64,000 bases of DNA from Pseudomonas sp. 8AS (GTDB lineage: Bacteria; Pseudomonadota; Gammaproteobacteria; Pseudomonadales; Pseudomonadaceae), in the NCBI RefSeq assembly GCF_902506505.1, contig NZ_LR733406.1:3303679-3367678 (forward strand), read 5' to 3'. Position 1 is the first letter of the stretch. Every line of letters starts with the position of its first letter. Shown here piece after piece: positions 51,035 through 60,328 of the stretch. Both the position numbers and the translations under genes were made by a program. The notes under the pieces are model-generated. The model did no database searches. It worked only from the letters and a program-made list of their open reading frames with translations, and was not told the DNA's origin.

Positions 51035-52202
51035 AGCGCAGCAGTTCGCCTTCGGCATAGGTCCTGTCCTCAAGCACTTCCACCAGGCCATCGGCCCAGG
51101 CGGCGCTGCGCAGCACGCCAGAACTCTGGTTCGGATAGAGCACCGCGCGGCCGCCTTCGAGACGCGCGCGCAGGTACTCGCGACGCTTGCCAGCCTTGCT
51201 CCAGGCGAAACCGGCCGGCACGTCGATGGCCAGCGGCTCGACTTCGACCACACCCAGACGCCGCAATAGATAAGGACGGGCCAGCAGGCCGAACGTGACC
51301 AGGGTCGAGGCCGGATTACCGGGCAGGCCGATCACCGGCACACCGCGGTAGTGGCCACAGGTCAGCGGCTTGCCCGGCTTGATCGCCAGCTTCCACAGGG
51401 TCAGCTCGCCGTCTTCCTGCAGCACCTGGCCAAGGAAATCCGCCTCGCCCACCGACACTCCGCCGGTGGACAGGATCAGGTCGACATCGATCAGCGCCGC
51501 CAGGGCATCGCGGGTGCGCTGCGGGTCGTCGGCGAGGATGCCGCCATCCACCACAGTACAACCCAGGCGGCGCAACCAGGCGCACAGCAGGCTGCGGTTG
51601 CTGTTGTAGATCTGCCCCGGGCCCAGCGGCAGGCCGGGCTCGATCAGCTCGTCGCCAGTGGACAACACCGCCACCCGCGGCCGGCGCCGCACCGACAACT
51701 CGGCATGACCCAGGGAGGCGGCCAGGCCCAGTTCGACCGGGCCCAGGCGAGCGCCGGCTGCCAGTACCTGCTCGCCGGCGCGGGTTTCCTGGCCCTGCGG
51801 ACGCACGTTCTGCCCCACCCGCAGCGGTTCGCGAAAACGCACCCGGCCATCGGCCAGGACTTCGGCGTTCTCCTGCATTTCCACGCAGTCGGCGCCGGCC
51901 GGCAGCGGCGCGCCGGTGAAGATCCGCGCGCAGGTGCCCGGCTGCAGCGGCGCGGGCGCCTGGCCCGCAAGGATGCGCTGGCTGACCTGCAGCGGTTCAG
52001 CGCTGCAGTCGGCCAGGCGCAGGGCATAGCCGTCCATGGCGCTGTTCGGCCAGGGCGGCAGGTCCAGGCCGGCGATCAGCGCCTCGGCCAGCACCCGGCC
52101 ATCGGCATCGGCCAGTGGCACCTGCTCGCACTCGCCAAGCGGCGCCGCATTGGCCTGGGCCAGCAGGCGCGCCAGGGCCTCCTCGACCGGCAGCAGGCTC
52201 AT
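51006..52202 (-). CDS. moeA: Molybdopterin molybdenumtransferase
   Basis: MoeA inserts molybdate into adenylylated molybdopterin. The 398-residue protein starts [16 protein letters not shown]. It has the family motifs LPPWPNSAMDGYAL, FTGAPLPAGAD, LSTGDELIEPG, STGGVSVGEADF and LPGNPASTLVTF. Its ATG overlaps the moaB stop (ATGA), and the ORF extends artefactually upstream. The gene ends inside the convergent araC-type gene's last codons. Confidence 0.95.
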   Translation of the reverse strand: MSLLPVEEALARLLAQANAAPLGECEQVPLADADGRVLAEALIAGLDLPPWPNSAMDGYALRLADCSAEPLQVSQRILAGQAPAPLQPGTCARIFTGAPLPAGADCVEMQENAEVLADGRVRFREPLRVGQNVRPQGQETRAGEQVLAAGARLGPVELGLAASLGHAELSVRRRPRVAVLSTGDELIEPGLPLGPGQIYNSNRSLLCAWLRRLGCTVVDGGILADDPQRTRDALAALIDVDLILSTGGVSVGEADFLGQVLQEDGELTLWKLAIKPGKPLTCGHYRGVPVIGLPGNPASTLVTFGLLARPYLLRRLGVVEVEPLAIDVPAGFAWSKAGKRREYLRARLEGGRAVLYPNQSSGVLRSAAWADGLVEVLEDRTYAEGELLRFIPLSELLD

Positions 52203-52738
52203 CCGCGGCTCTCGCAGGCCCCGACCGCCTTGAGGTGCGGCACGAAGTTGCAGGGCCGGTGACGGTTGTCCAGCTGCTCGGCGAGGATACCGTCCCAGGC
52301 GGTGCGACAGGCGTTGGTCGAGCCCGGCAGGCAGCACACCAGGGTACCGTTGGCCAGGCCGGCCAGGGCCCGCGACTGAATGGTGGAGGTGCCGATATCG
52401 GCCACGGAAATCTGCCGGAACAGCTCGCCGAAGCCGTCCACCTGCTTGTCCAGCAGGCAGCTCACGGCTTCCGGGGTGCTGTCGCGGCCGGTGAAGCCGG
52501 TGCCGCCGGTGATCAAAACCACCTGCACCTGGTCTTCGGCGATCCAGCCGGCGACCTGGGCGCGGATCTTGTACAGGTCGTCCTTCAGCAGCATCCGCGC
52601 GGCCAGCGTGTGCCCGGCGGCGGTGAGGCGATCGACGAACAGCTGGCCCGAGGTGTCGGTCTCCAGGCTGCGGGTATCACTGACGGTCAAAACGGCGATA
52701 TTCAGCGGCACGAATGCCGCCTCGGCCTTGTGGCTCAT
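52199..52738 (-). CDS. moaB: Molybdenum cofactor biosynthesis protein B
   Basis: The 179-residue MogA/MoaB-fold protein has [16 protein letters not shown] and the adenylation-site motif [18 protein letters not shown]. It adenylylates molybdopterin ahead of MoeA. It precedes moeA with a four-base overlap, so the two steps are translationally coupled. The gene is divergent from mobA with 65 bases between, which must carry promoters in both directions. Confidence 0.94.
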   Translation of the reverse strand: MSHKAEAAFVPLNIAVLTVSDTRSLETDTSGQLFVDRLTAAGHTLAARMLLKDDLYKIRAQVAGWIAEDQVQVVLITGGTGFTGRDSTPEAVSCLLDKQVDGFGELFRQISVADIGTSTIQSRALAGLANGTLVCCLPGSTNACRTAWDGILAEQLDNRHRPCNFVPHLKAVGACESRG

Positions 52739-52803
52739 GGCGCAATCCGGTTGTGGCGAAAACAGGCCGGTGTTATATCACAGGCCCCAGCCGGAGCACC
52801 GCC

Positions 52804-53409
52804 ATGACCGATTCCAGCCCCCTTCCAGCCTGTTCCATCCTGCTCCTGGCCGGCGGTCGCGGGCAGCGCATGGGCGGCCAAGACAAGGGCCTGCTGGACT
52901 GGCGCGGGCAGCCGCTGATCGCCCACCTGCACACCGTGGTGCGCCCGCTGAGCGACGACCTGATCATCTCCTGCAACCGCAACGCCGAACGTTACGCCGC
53001 CTACGCCGATCGCCTGGTGGCCGATGACGACAGCGAATTCCCCGGCCCCCTGGCCGGCATCCGCGCCGGCCTCAAGGCCGCCCGCCGGCCCTGGCTGCTG
53101 GTCCTGCCCTGCGACGCCCCGCTGCTCGATGCGACCCTGCTGCAGGCCATGCGCACCCGCGCCGCCGAGCAGCCGGACAAGCCGCTGCTGATCCGTCGTG
53201 GCGAGCAGTGGGAACCGCTGTTCTGCCTGCTGCCGCTCAGCCTCGCCGGTGCCATCGAACAGGCCTGGCAGGCCGGAGAGCGCAGCCCGCAGCGGCTGTT
53301 GCTGCAGCTCGGCGCCCAGGCCTTCGCCTGCGCCGCAGACGACCCGCGCCTGGCCAATCTGAATACCCCCGAACTGCTGGCGGCGAGTGCGGCGCTCGCT
53401 CGGCCGTAG
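52804..53409 (+). CDS. mobA: Molybdenum cofactor guanylyltransferase
   Basis: MobA transfers GMP to Mo-molybdopterin to make the bis-MGD cofactor used by nitrate and formate dehydrogenase-type enzymes. The 201-residue protein has the nucleotidyltransferase motif [20 protein letters not shown] and the [12 protein letters not shown] and PCDAPLLD segments. GGAG eight bases upstream supports the start. Together with moaB-moeA this is a compact cofactor-maturation block. Confidence 0.95.
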   Translation: MTDSSPLPACSILLLAGGRGQRMGGQDKGLLDWRGQPLIAHLHTVVRPLSDDLIISCNRNAERYAAYADRLVADDDSEFPGPLAGIRAGLKAARRPWLLVLPCDAPLLDATLLQAMRTRAAEQPDKPLLIRRGEQWEPLFCLLPLSLAGAIEQAWQAGERSPQRLLLQLGAQAFACAADDPRLANLNTPELLAASAALARP

Positions 53410-53498
53410 CACCTGCCCCCTGCGGCCCCGCCAGCTAGCCAGCAGCCCCGCAGCGCGGCACCGCGCCCCGCCTGCAAACAAAAAGTCAGGCTAACCCC

Positions 53499-53526
53499 TT
53501 GTGCAACAAAACTTTTTCGGTACAAT
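53499..53526 (+). promoter_or_regulatory. Promoter of tRNA-Pro
   Basis: TTGTGC (53499-53504) and TACAAT (53521-53526) are 16 bases apart. They are followed by a GC-rich GCGCGCC discriminator typical of stringently controlled stable RNA promoters. Confidence 0.75.
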
Positions 53527-53539
53527 GCGCGCCATTGAA

Positions 53540-53616
53540 CGGAGCGTAGCGCAGCTTGGTAGCGCGTCTCGTTCGGGACGAGAAGGTCGCAGGTTCGAAT
53601 CCTGTCGCTCCGACCA
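53540..53616 (+). tRNA. tRNA-Pro (anticodon CGG)
   Basis: The 77-base gene has the acceptor CGGAGCG pairing with CGCTCCG, encoded CCA at the 3' end, D-loop AGCTTGGTAGC, and T-arm GGTTCGAATCC. The anticodon loop is TTCGGGA, giving CGG. A promoter and terminator flank it, so it is monocistronic. Confidence 0.97.
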
Positions 53617-53656
53617 AATTCCCGAAAGCAGTGAAGCCGCCAGGCACGCTGCTCCG

Positions 53657-53684
53657 AAAACCGGCCCACAGAGGCCGGTTTTTT
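53657..53684. terminator. Terminator after tRNA-Pro
   Basis: AAAACCGGCC/GGCCGGTTTT is a perfect 10-bp stem with a six-base loop and a following T-run. It can also serve the convergent ogt gene. Confidence 0.9.
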
Positions 53685-53720
53685 CATTTCTATCGCTCAG
53701 AAAACCCCATCGCCGCCCAT

Positions 53721-54260
53721 TCAGAGCAGCGACTGCTGGCACCCCGCCGTCGGCACACCCTCCAGTTCGAGCAAGGCCTGCTTGCGCGCCAGCCCGCCGG
53801 CATAGCCGGTCAGGCTGCCATCAGCACCGATGATGCGATGGCACGGCACGATGATCGAGATCGGATTGAGTGCATTGGCCCGACCGATGGCCCGCGCCGA
53901 AGTCCTGTGCGGCAGAAGGCGGGCGCCCAGCTCGGCATAGGTCAGGGTGACGCCATAGGGCACTTGCCGCAGCCGGCTCCAGACTTCCTGCTGGTAGGGC
54001 GTGCCGCGGGGCACCAGAGGCAGATCGAAGACCCGGCGGCGCCCGGCGAAATACTCGCCGAGCTGGCGTGCGACCGGCACCACGGCCGCCGCATCGCGCT
54101 GCCAGGCGAAGCCCTGCCAGAGCGTCGGCGACTGTTGCTCATCGGCCAGAAAATCCAGGCGCAGCAAGGCGCCCCGCTCATCCACCAGGGCAATCATGCG
54201 CCCCAACGGGGAGTCGAGCAGATCGCCCAGCACCCCGCTTCGCTCAACTTGTCGCTGCAT
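53721..54260 (-). CDS. ogt: Methylated-DNA--protein-cysteine methyltransferase
   Basis: This suicide enzyme removes alkyl groups from O6-alkylguanine. The 179-residue protein has the acceptor Cys140 in [10 protein letters not shown], the Asn hinge in [10 protein letters not shown], and a helix-turn-helix-like region [16 protein letters not shown]. Length and lack of an AdaA domain point to Ogt rather than Ada. ATG 54260 has AGGTGG five bases upstream; a GTG three codons earlier is less well placed. Confidence 0.92.
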   Translation of the reverse strand: MQRQVERSGVLGDLLDSPLGRMIALVDERGALLRLDFLADEQQSPTLWQGFAWQRDAAAVVPVARQLGEYFAGRRRVFDLPLVPRGTPYQQEVWSRLRQVPYGVTLTYAELGARLLPHRTSARAIGRANALNPISIIVPCHRIIGADGSLTGYAGGLARKQALLELEGVPTAGCQQSLL

Positions 54261-54362
54261 TCCATCCACCTGTTGCCTGGCGCATCCAAGAAACCCCGCT
54301 CGCCCGCCAGCCGACGAAGCCCGATAGGCAACAGTCAGCGCAGCTCGCTATGATCGGAGGCC

Positions 54363-54764
54363 ATGACGCCCTCGCCACCGACCCGCCAACCCTGCCCACC
54401 CGGCGCCTGCATCTGCGGGCGAGAACAGCTGCTGGACAGCCCCGATGCCGACCTGCGCATCCTGCGCCTGACTCGCCCGGAGGAAAAGCGCCTGCTCGAG
54501 CGCCTGGAAAATATTGCGGACCTGAACGACCTCGAACACATGCAGCGGCGCATCCACGAGCAACTGGGCATTTGCCTGCAGGTAACCCCCGGTTTCAACG
54601 AAGTCCGCAGCATGCGCGGCATCGCCATCCATATCGAGGAACTGCCCGGCCTGTGCCGCAAAACCCGCCAGTCGATTCCCGCCGCGATTCGCCGCGGCCT
54701 GGAGAAACGCCCGGAGATCGCCTACAGCCTGCTCAACGCCCACGACCTCCTGCGCGACGCCTGA
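54363..54764 (+). CDS. Small protein of unknown function with an N-terminal cysteine cluster
   Basis: The 133-residue protein opens with PCPPGACICGREQLL, three cysteines within eight residues (11, 16, 18), and has one more cysteine pair further in (GICLQV, GLCRKT). The rest is basic and helical (RLTRPEEKRLLERLENI; AAIRRGLEKRPEIAYSLL). GGAGG sits close to the ATG. I do not recognise the family. A metal or iron-sulfur role is conceivable. It lies between ogt and tRNA-Arg, divergent from ogt. Confidence 0.72.
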   Translation: MTPSPPTRQPCPPGACICGREQLLDSPDADLRILRLTRPEEKRLLERLENIADLNDLEHMQRRIHEQLGICLQVTPGFNEVRSMRGIAIHIEELPGLCRKTRQSIPAAIRRGLEKRPEIAYSLLNAHDLLRDA

Positions 54765-54959
54765 AACAGACAGAAATGCCGGGGAGCGACTCGCTCAGAT
54801 ATTCATGCCACCCCGGAGTGAGGCACCCGCATGGGAAAGCCCCAGCCGCGAGGGGGCTGAACGGAGTTTTCTGATCGCCACCCACGACCCTACCCCGCCT
54901 GCCCACACCCTGTGTGACCCGGCGAAAAATTAGGAATCTTCTGGCGACTTTGATTGGGA

Positions 54960-55036
54960 TGGTGTCCCAGGGCAGGTTCGAACTGCCAACCTTCCCCTTA
55001 GGAGGGGGATGCTCTATCCAATTGAGCTACTGGGAC
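54960..55036 (-). tRNA. tRNA-Arg (anticodon CCT)
   Basis: Read on the minus strand, acceptor GTCCCAG pairs with CTGGGAC, followed by A and encoded CCA. D-arm AGCTCAATTGGATAGAGC and T-arm GCAGTTCGAACCTGC are canonical. The loop CTCCTAA gives anticodon CCT. tRNA genes of this type often serve as integration sites, but no integrase lies nearby. Confidence 0.97.
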
Positions 55037-55400
55037 CTGTAACGCGCGGCATACAACAGCGGAATTTGACCGGGCCGCATGTTAACGGGCATGCCCGGAT
55101 TTGTCATGCCCAACCCAGCACTAACAAGGCACTACTCACGAAGCACAGCATTCCTTCACCTCCCACCCCACAGCGCAGCGCCAGCGCTTTTGCTGATTGG
55201 CACGCATTTCGGACAACTGGTGCTGGCAATGCGCCGGTATTACGCGCAAAATTCGACGTGTAATTGGCGTCAAATACTCGACCCACCACCGAATCGACGA
55301 TGCTCAATCGACTGAACGGCTAGTGTCAAATGCTGTCAAAGCAGTAACAATTCCATAGCCAAGTGCCAGCATCGCTTTCCTGAACTAACCGGTTTAATGT
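55037..55400. other. 364-bp gap between tRNA-Arg and amrZ
   Basis: No gene is visible. It carries the tRNA-Arg promoter (minus direction) and the amrZ promoter region. TGTCAAA occurs twice with a 10-base period at 55324-55340, which could be a regulator site. No clear sigma-22 promoter was found. Confidence 0.45.
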
Positions 55401-55727
55401 ATGCGCCCTATGAAACAAGCTATCTATTCCAGCCGTACGGCTGACAAGTTTGTGGTCCGCCTTCCCGACGGCATGCGCGAGCGCATCGCCGACGTGGCGC
55501 GCAACCATCATCGCAGCATGAACTCGGAAATCATCGCACGCCTGGAGCAGACCCTACTGCAGGAAGGCGCGCTGGGTGACGATCAAGAGTTGCGCCTGGA
55601 CAGCCCCGAGCTTTCCCTGCACGAACGCGAACTGCTGCAGCGCTTCCGTCAGCTCTCGCATCGCCAGCAGAACGCCCTGGTCGCCCTTATCGCCCACGAT
55701 GCCGAGCTCGCCACCGAACAGGCATGA
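55401..55727 (+). CDS. amrZ: Ribbon-helix-helix regulator AmrZ (AlgZ)
   Basis: The 108-residue protein starts [21 protein letters not shown] and matches AmrZ of P. aeruginosa nearly throughout from memory. It has a flexible N-terminus, a ribbon-helix-helix with DNA-binding strand KFVVRLP and helix [12 protein letters not shown], and a C-terminal tetramerisation domain ([23 protein letters not shown]). AmrZ controls alginate, motility, c-di-GMP and type VI genes. It stands alone here between tRNA-Arg and the comEA block. Confidence 0.95.
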   Translation: MRPMKQAIYSSRTADKFVVRLPDGMRERIADVARNHHRSMNSEIIARLEQTLLQEGALGDDQELRLDSPELSLHERELLQRFRQLSHRQQNALVALIAHDAELATEQA

Positions 55728-56471
55728 TACCCCTGCAAAAGCAAAGAAGCCGGCTTGATCGCCGGCTTTATGCCCATGCCTGGGTTAGCGGTTGAAAGTG
55801 CTATTGTGTGCCCAAGACCACAACAGCATCTACGCCTGACGTCGGCTGCCCGGCACAACACCCCACCGAGGCGATTCTTCAGCGCTTAGTCGCCAAATCT
55901 GAAGACGCACCGCCCAGATTTTCAGCAGACTGCCGCAAGCGCTGACGCTCTGGATATGGAAAGCCCGCAATCCAGACCAGGCATGCACGACCCCACAAAT
56001 ACGCGCAAACGCCGCATAGACCACCACCCCATCGATACAGAGCGCCGCAGCTTTATCCACCGAGGCTTGAGCGCACACCTTCGTACCGCACCAGCTGAAA
56101 AATCAGCGGAACACCCCTCACGGTCACGCACGACCCAAACAGGGATCTGATTCACCTCGCGCCTCGCATCCTGCCCACGCAACAGACCCTGCCAGCCACC
56201 CGCACCGGACTGGCGAGACACCAACCCACCACGGTGGCGAAATAACAACCGCAACAACACTGCCATCGCCAGTTCGACCTACAGCACGCCACTGGCCACC
56301 CCGGGAACAAGCCCCCAGATCACCCTCAAAGCGCTTTACTCAGGACCGACTCCAATCTAGACGATATTCATGACGATGCCCCCGAAAAGAAAAAACCCTG
56401 TGAAGATTTAGCCTCACAGGGTTCGGGGAACCACCTCATTACCGCTTTTTACCACCCAGCGACACGCCGCG
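55728..56471. other. 744-bp non-coding stretch between amrZ and comEA
   Basis: A hairpin GCCGGC-TTGATC-GCCGGC just after amrZ may be its terminator. Short minus-strand ORFs (for example 55922-56266) show no domain and no ribosome site. Composition is less biased than in the flanking genes. It ends with the comEA terminator. It may be debris of a lost gene, but nothing is recognisable. Confidence 0.5.
56394..56423 (-). terminator. comEA terminator
   Basis: On the minus strand, AACCCTGTGA/TCACAGGGTT is a perfect 10-bp stem with a 10-base loop followed by TTTTC. It lies about 50 bases after the comEA stop. Confidence 0.92.
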
Positions 56472-56804
56472 TCAGTTCACACTCAGCCTGTCACGATTCT
56501 TCTCCAGAGTGGCCGCGCCAATGCCTTTGACTTCCAGCAACTCGTCAACCGAGGCGAATGGGCCATTGGCAGTACGGTGATCGACAATAGCCTGAGCCTT
56601 GACCTTGCCAATACCCACCAGGCCACTTTCCAGGGCAGACACATCAGCGGTATTCAGATTGATACGCGCCACCTCGACAGCAACCGCAGACTGGCTTGCA
56701 TCGACGGAAGCAGGCTGGCTTGTGACCGGCTCCGCCGCGAAGACAGCAGCGGACAGAGCGGCAAGGCAGGAAAAGACCAGGGCAGACAGATTTTTCTTGA
56801 GCAT
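56472..56804 (-). CDS. ComEA-like helix-hairpin-helix protein
   Basis: The 110-residue protein has an N-terminal signal peptide (MLKKNLSALVFSCLAALSAA, cleavage near AVFA). A tandem helix-hairpin-helix DNA-binding domain follows, with INLNTADVSALESGLVGIG and VDELLEVKGIGAATLEKN. ComEA proteins bind incoming DNA in the periplasm during transformation. AAGGA eight bases upstream sets ATG 56804. In P. aeruginosa the homologue follows wbpM at the end of the O-antigen locus. Here it follows lapA directly. Confidence 0.9.
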   Translation of the reverse strand: MLKKNLSALVFSCLAALSAAVFAAEPVTSQPASVDASQSAVAVEVARINLNTADVSALESGLVGIGKVKAQAIVDHRTANGPFASVDELLEVKGIGAATLEKNRDRLSVN

Positions 56805-56950
56805 TGCAAAGTTCCTTTTGCTATTGATAGGTGTGGCGTACCCCTGCCACGCCTTCAAGTTAGTTGCTGCAACGGCCCTGTCAAACCAGCAAGCCCAGCA
56901 TTCTGTGCAGCACTGCACAACCCGACAGCAACAGCGACATTGCAAGCCCC

Positions 56951-57247
56951 CTACACCTTCACCTCACCCTGCCCTTCGACCTGTCGCCGCAACAGCAGCA
57001 GATCGCGCTGCTGGCGTGCGATGCGCAGGCGCAGACGGCCCAGCAGCCAGAGATTGAGCAGCAGGGAAAACACCGCGCCAAGGATGAAAGCGGCGGACAT
57101 CAGCACCGCGACGGGAAACTCGGGGGTCAACCAGCCGAGGAACACCAGATGGCTTTGCTGGCGGTTTTCCAGCACGAACACCAGAACGGCCAGCGCCACC
57201 AGCAACAACCCGCCCAGCAGCAGCCAACGCTTCAAGCGGCTCAACAT
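56951..57247 (-). CDS. lapA: LapA domain (DUF1049) membrane protein
   Basis: The 98-residue protein has two membrane segments (about 8-26 and 46-68) separated by ENRQQSHLVFLGWLTPEFPVA, and a short cytosolic coiled-coil tail (RIARQQRDLLLLRRQVE). E. coli LapA works with LapB to control LpxC turnover and LPS level. No lapB gene follows here, unlike in E. coli; comEA does. It is downstream of ihfB by 21 bases. Confidence 0.9.
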   Translation of the reverse strand: MLSRLKRWLLLGGLLLVALAVLVFVLENRQQSHLVFLGWLTPEFPVAVLMSAAFILGAVFSLLLNLWLLGRLRLRIARQQRDLLLLRRQVEGQGEVKV

Positions 57248-57268
57248 CCCAGCCCCCGCGAGACGAAC

Positions 57269-57553
57269 TCACTCATCTTCGTTGACCCGATCACGCAGCT
57301 CCTTCCCCGGCTTGAAGTGCGGGACAAATTTGCCGTCCAGACGCACCGACTCGCCGGTCTTTGGGTTGCGACCGACACGTGGCGCCCGATAGTGCAGGGA
57401 AAAGCTGCCAAAACCGCGGATCTCAATGCGATCCCCAGTGGCCAGAGCCTGCGACATTTGTTCCAACATGGTCTTGATCGCCAGCTCAACATCCTTTGAG
57501 GAAAGCAACCCCTGATGGGTGACAATGCGCTCGATCAACTCCGACTTGGTCAT
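57269..57553 (-). CDS. ihfB: Integration host factor beta subunit
   Basis: The 94-residue DNA-bending protein has the HU/IHF signature [20 protein letters not shown], with the intercalating Pro in the NPKTG turn. It pairs with IhfA. AAGGGAAAACC precedes the ATG. It follows rpsA by about 260 bases beyond the rpsA terminator, as in most gamma-proteobacteria, so it probably has its own promoter. Confidence 0.97.
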   Translation of the reverse strand: MTKSELIERIVTHQGLLSSKDVELAIKTMLEQMSQALATGDRIEIRGFGSFSLHYRAPRVGRNPKTGESVRLDGKFVPHFKPGKELRDRVNEDE

Positions 57554-57768
57554 GGTTTTCCCTTCTTTTTCAAGCGGCTAGATCACTAGATAGGAAGGTT
57601 TTAGCATGCTGGTCAGCTTTTGAACAGCCTATAAAACAAGGTGTTAGCGCAAAATCGCAGTAGCCGGGCAAGATAATTCGCCTGGCACCGATTTCGCCGC
57701 ATGGCGTTGCCGCGCAGCACCGATGGACGCCAGCCTCGAGCGCTTTCCGGAAAAATCGACAGGCACAA

Positions 57769-57794
57769 AAAAGGGCGACCGAAGTCGCCCTTTT
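57769..57794 (-). terminator. rpsA terminator
   Basis: AAAAGGGCGAC/GTCGCCCTTTT is an 11-bp stem with loop CGAA on either strand and a following T-run on the minus strand, 17 bases after the rpsA stop. Confidence 0.93.
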
Positions 57795-57810
57795 CCTGAT
57801 CAACCTGAAC

Positions 57811-59496
57811 TTAGTTCTGGTTCATCTGCGCGCGGATCAGATCACCAATGGTGGTCGGGCCGGTGCTTTCAACTTCCTGCTTGGTACGCAGCTCTTTCAT
57901 CGCGTCCTTTTCGTCTTCGACGTCTTTGGACTTGATGGACAGGCTGATTACGCGGCTCTTGCGGTCGATGCTGATGATCTTGGCTTCGACTTCGTCGCCT
58001 TCCTTCAGTACGTTACGCGCATCTTCAACGCGATCACGGCTGATTTCGGAGGCTTTCAGGGTCGCTTCGATATCGTTGCCCAGATCGATGATGGCGCCTT
58101 TGGCGTCAACTTCTTTCACGGTGCCACGAACGATGGTGCCCTTCTCGTTGAGCGAGGCGTAGTTGGAGAACGGATCGTCTTCCAGCTGCTTGATGCCCAG
58201 GGAGATGCGCTCGCGCTCCGGATCAACGGAGAGGATGACAGTTTCCAGCTCGTCGCCCTTCTTGAAACGACGCACGGCTTCTTCGCCCACTTCGTTCCAG
58301 GAGATGTCGGACAGGTGAACCAGACCGTCGATGCCGCCGTCCAGACCAATGAAGATACCGAAATCGGTGATCGACTTGATGGTGCCGGAGATCTTGTCGC
58401 CCTTGTTGAACTGGCCGGAGAAGTCTTCCCACGGGTTCGACTTGCACTGCTTGATGCCCAGGGAGATACGACGACGCTCTTCGTCGATGTCGAGAACCTG
58501 AACTTCCACTTCGTCGCCGACGTTAACGACTTTGGACGGGTGGATGTTCTTGTTGGTCCAATCCATCTCGGACACGTGCACCAGGCCTTCAACGCCTTCT
58601 TCCAGCTCAGCGAAGCAGCCGTAGTCGGTCAGGTTGGTGACCTTGGCGGTGACACGGGTGCCTTCCGGGTAACGCGCCTTGATGGCAACCCATGGGTCTT
58701 CACCCAGTTGCTTCAGGCCCAGGGAGACGCGGTTGCGCTCGCGGTCGTACTTGAGGATCTTGACGTCGATCTCGTCGCCAACGTTGACGATCTCGGACGG
58801 GTGCTTGATACGCTTCCAGGCCATGTCGGTGATGTGCAGCAGACCATCGACACCGCCCAGGTCAACGAACGCACCGTAGTCGGTGAGGTTCTTGACGATA
58901 CCCTTGACCTGCTGGCCTTCCTGCAGGGATTCCAGCAGAGCTTCGCGCTCGGCGCTGTTCTCGGCTTCCAGCACGCTGCGGCGGGAAACGACAACGTTGT
59001 TGCGCTTCTGGTCCAGCTTGATGACCTTGAACTCGAGCTCTTTGCCTTCCAGGTGAGTGGTATCACGCACCGGACGGACATCGACCAGGGAACCCGGCAG
59101 GAACGCACGGATGCCGTTAACGTCGACGGTGAAGCCGCCCTTAACCTTACCGTTGATAACGCCCTTGACCACTTCTTCAGCGGCGAAAGCTGCTTCCAGA
59201 ACGATCCAGCACTCAGCACGCTTGGCTTTTTCGCGGGACAGCTTGGTTTCACCAAAGCCATCTTCAACCGCGTCCAGCGCCACGTGAACTTCATCACCAA
59301 CGTTGATGGCCAGTTCGCCAGCATCGTTGTAGAACTGTTCAAGCGGGATCAGGCCTTCGGACTTCAGACCAGCGTGGACGGTTACCCAGCCAGCTTGATA
59401 GTCGATGTCGACAATGATCGCGGTGATGATCGCGCCAGCCTGAAGATTAAGAGTCTTTAGGCTTTCTTCAAAAAGTTCTGCAAAGCTTTCGCTCAT
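57811..59496 (-). CDS. rpsA: 30S ribosomal protein S1
   Basis: S1 brings mRNAs to the ribosome. The 561-residue protein has six S1 repeats, of which the last four carry the consensus pattern (for example [20 protein letters not shown] and [20 protein letters not shown]). The first two are diverged and bind the ribosome. The ATG has a weak AGGA six bases upstream. A structured leader of about 140 bases precedes it. S1 represses its own translation in E. coli. Confidence 0.98.
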   Translation of the reverse strand: MSESFAELFEESLKTLNLQAGAIITAIIVDIDYQAGWVTVHAGLKSEGLIPLEQFYNDAGELAINVGDEVHVALDAVEDGFGETKLSREKAKRAECWIVLEAAFAAEEVVKGVINGKVKGGFTVDVNGIRAFLPGSLVDVRPVRDTTHLEGKELEFKVIKLDQKRNNVVVSRRSVLEAENSAEREALLESLQEGQQVKGIVKNLTDYGAFVDLGGVDGLLHITDMAWKRIKHPSEIVNVGDEIDVKILKYDRERNRVSLGLKQLGEDPWVAIKARYPEGTRVTAKVTNLTDYGCFAELEEGVEGLVHVSEMDWTNKNIHPSKVVNVGDEVEVQVLDIDEERRRISLGIKQCKSNPWEDFSGQFNKGDKISGTIKSITDFGIFIGLDGGIDGLVHLSDISWNEVGEEAVRRFKKGDELETVILSVDPERERISLGIKQLEDDPFSNYASLNEKGTIVRGTVKEVDAKGAIIDLGNDIEATLKASEISRDRVEDARNVLKEGDEVEAKIISIDRKSRVISLSIKSKDVEDEKDAMKELRTKQEVESTGPTTIGDLIRAQMNQN

Positions 59497-59638
59497 GTTG
59501 ATTCCTGTTGATCAAGGGCAGGGAATCTGCCCAAACCACACTCCAGACAATGTGGGTTCGTGATGTAAAAAGAGGCCTGCAGGACGTTGACTGGTCTCCT
59601 GCACGCCTCCTTGTCGACCGCGTGAGTGCGGTCTTTTA
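59497..59638 (-). promoter_or_regulatory. Structured region between cmk and rpsA (terminator plus rpsA leader)
   Basis: On the minus strand, in order from cmk: GACCGC/GCGGTC hairpin (59616-59633), then a 12-bp stem with one mismatch (59598-59609 with 59572-59583) followed by TTTTTA. This is terminator-like. Then a CCACA/TGTGG stem and GGGCA-N7-TGCCC (59517-59533) lie shortly before the rpsA start. The last two are candidates for S1 autoregulation. Confidence 0.6.
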
Positions 59639-60328
59639 CTACCCGGCGAGATCGCGGTTGGCGACCTCGCTGAGAATTCTTTCCAGCACCTGCTCGATGG
59701 TGAGCTCGGTGGAATCCAGCTGAATGGCATCGGCTGCCGGCTTCAGTGGCGCCACTGCGCGCTGCATGTCACGCTCATCGCGTGCACGAATCTCGTCTAG
59801 CAGACTGGGCAGGCTAACACCTTCCACCTTGCCTTTCAACTGCAGATAGCGGCGACGGGCGCGCTCCTCGGCACTGGCGGTGAGGAATATCTTCAGCGGC
59901 GCCTCGGGAAACACTACCGTCCCCATGTCGCGCCCATCCGCCACCAGGCCCGGCGCCTCGCGGAAGGCGCGCTGGCGCTGCAGCAGCGCATCGCGCACCG
60001 CCGGCAAGGCGGCGACCTGGGAAGCACCGGCACCGACCTGCTCGTTGCGGATGTCGTCGGTGACTTCCTCGCCTTCGAGAATGATGCGCTGGCCGTGACC
60101 GCCGCTGGCGGCGATGAACTGCACGTCCAGGTGAGCCGCCAAAGTCTTCAGCGCCTCTTCATTGGTCAGGTCGATACCATGATTGCGTGCGGCGAAGGCC
60201 AGCAGGCGGTACAGGGCACCGGAGTCCAGCAGGTTCCAGCCCAGTTGGCGCGCCAGCAGGCCGGCCACCGTGCCCTTGCCCGAGCCGCTCGGCCCGTCGA
60301 TGGTGATCACCGTCGCCAAGCCAGTCAT
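59639..60328 (-). CDS. cmk: Cytidylate kinase
   Basis: Cmk phosphorylates CMP and dCMP. The 229-residue protein has the P-loop [17 protein letters not shown] and the nucleotide-binding [23 protein letters not shown] and ERARRRY motifs. Its ATG overlaps the tyrA-aroA stop by four bases (ATGA). The order aroA-cmk-rpsA is the classical gamma-proteobacterial one. Confidence 0.97.
   Translation of the reverse strand: MTGLATVITIDGPSGSGKGTVAGLLARQLGWNLLDSGALYRLLAFAARNHGIDLTNEEALKTLAAHLDVQFIAASGGHGQRIILEGEEVTDDIRNEQVGAGASQVAALPAVRDALLQRQRAFREAPGLVADGRDMGTVVFPEAPLKIFLTASAEERARRRYLQLKGKVEGVSLPSLLDEIRARDERDMQRAVAPLKPAADAIQLDSTELTIEQVLERILSEVANRDLAG

Noticed and set aside
54960..55036. tRNA-Arg as an integration site of a genomic island
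   Set aside because: No integrase, no repeated 3' tRNA fragment and no foreign-looking genes are visible within the window.
55922..56266. 114-codon minus-strand ORF downstream of comEA
   Set aside because: No ribosome site, no domain, and atypical residue composition. It could be a relic but is not supported as a gene.
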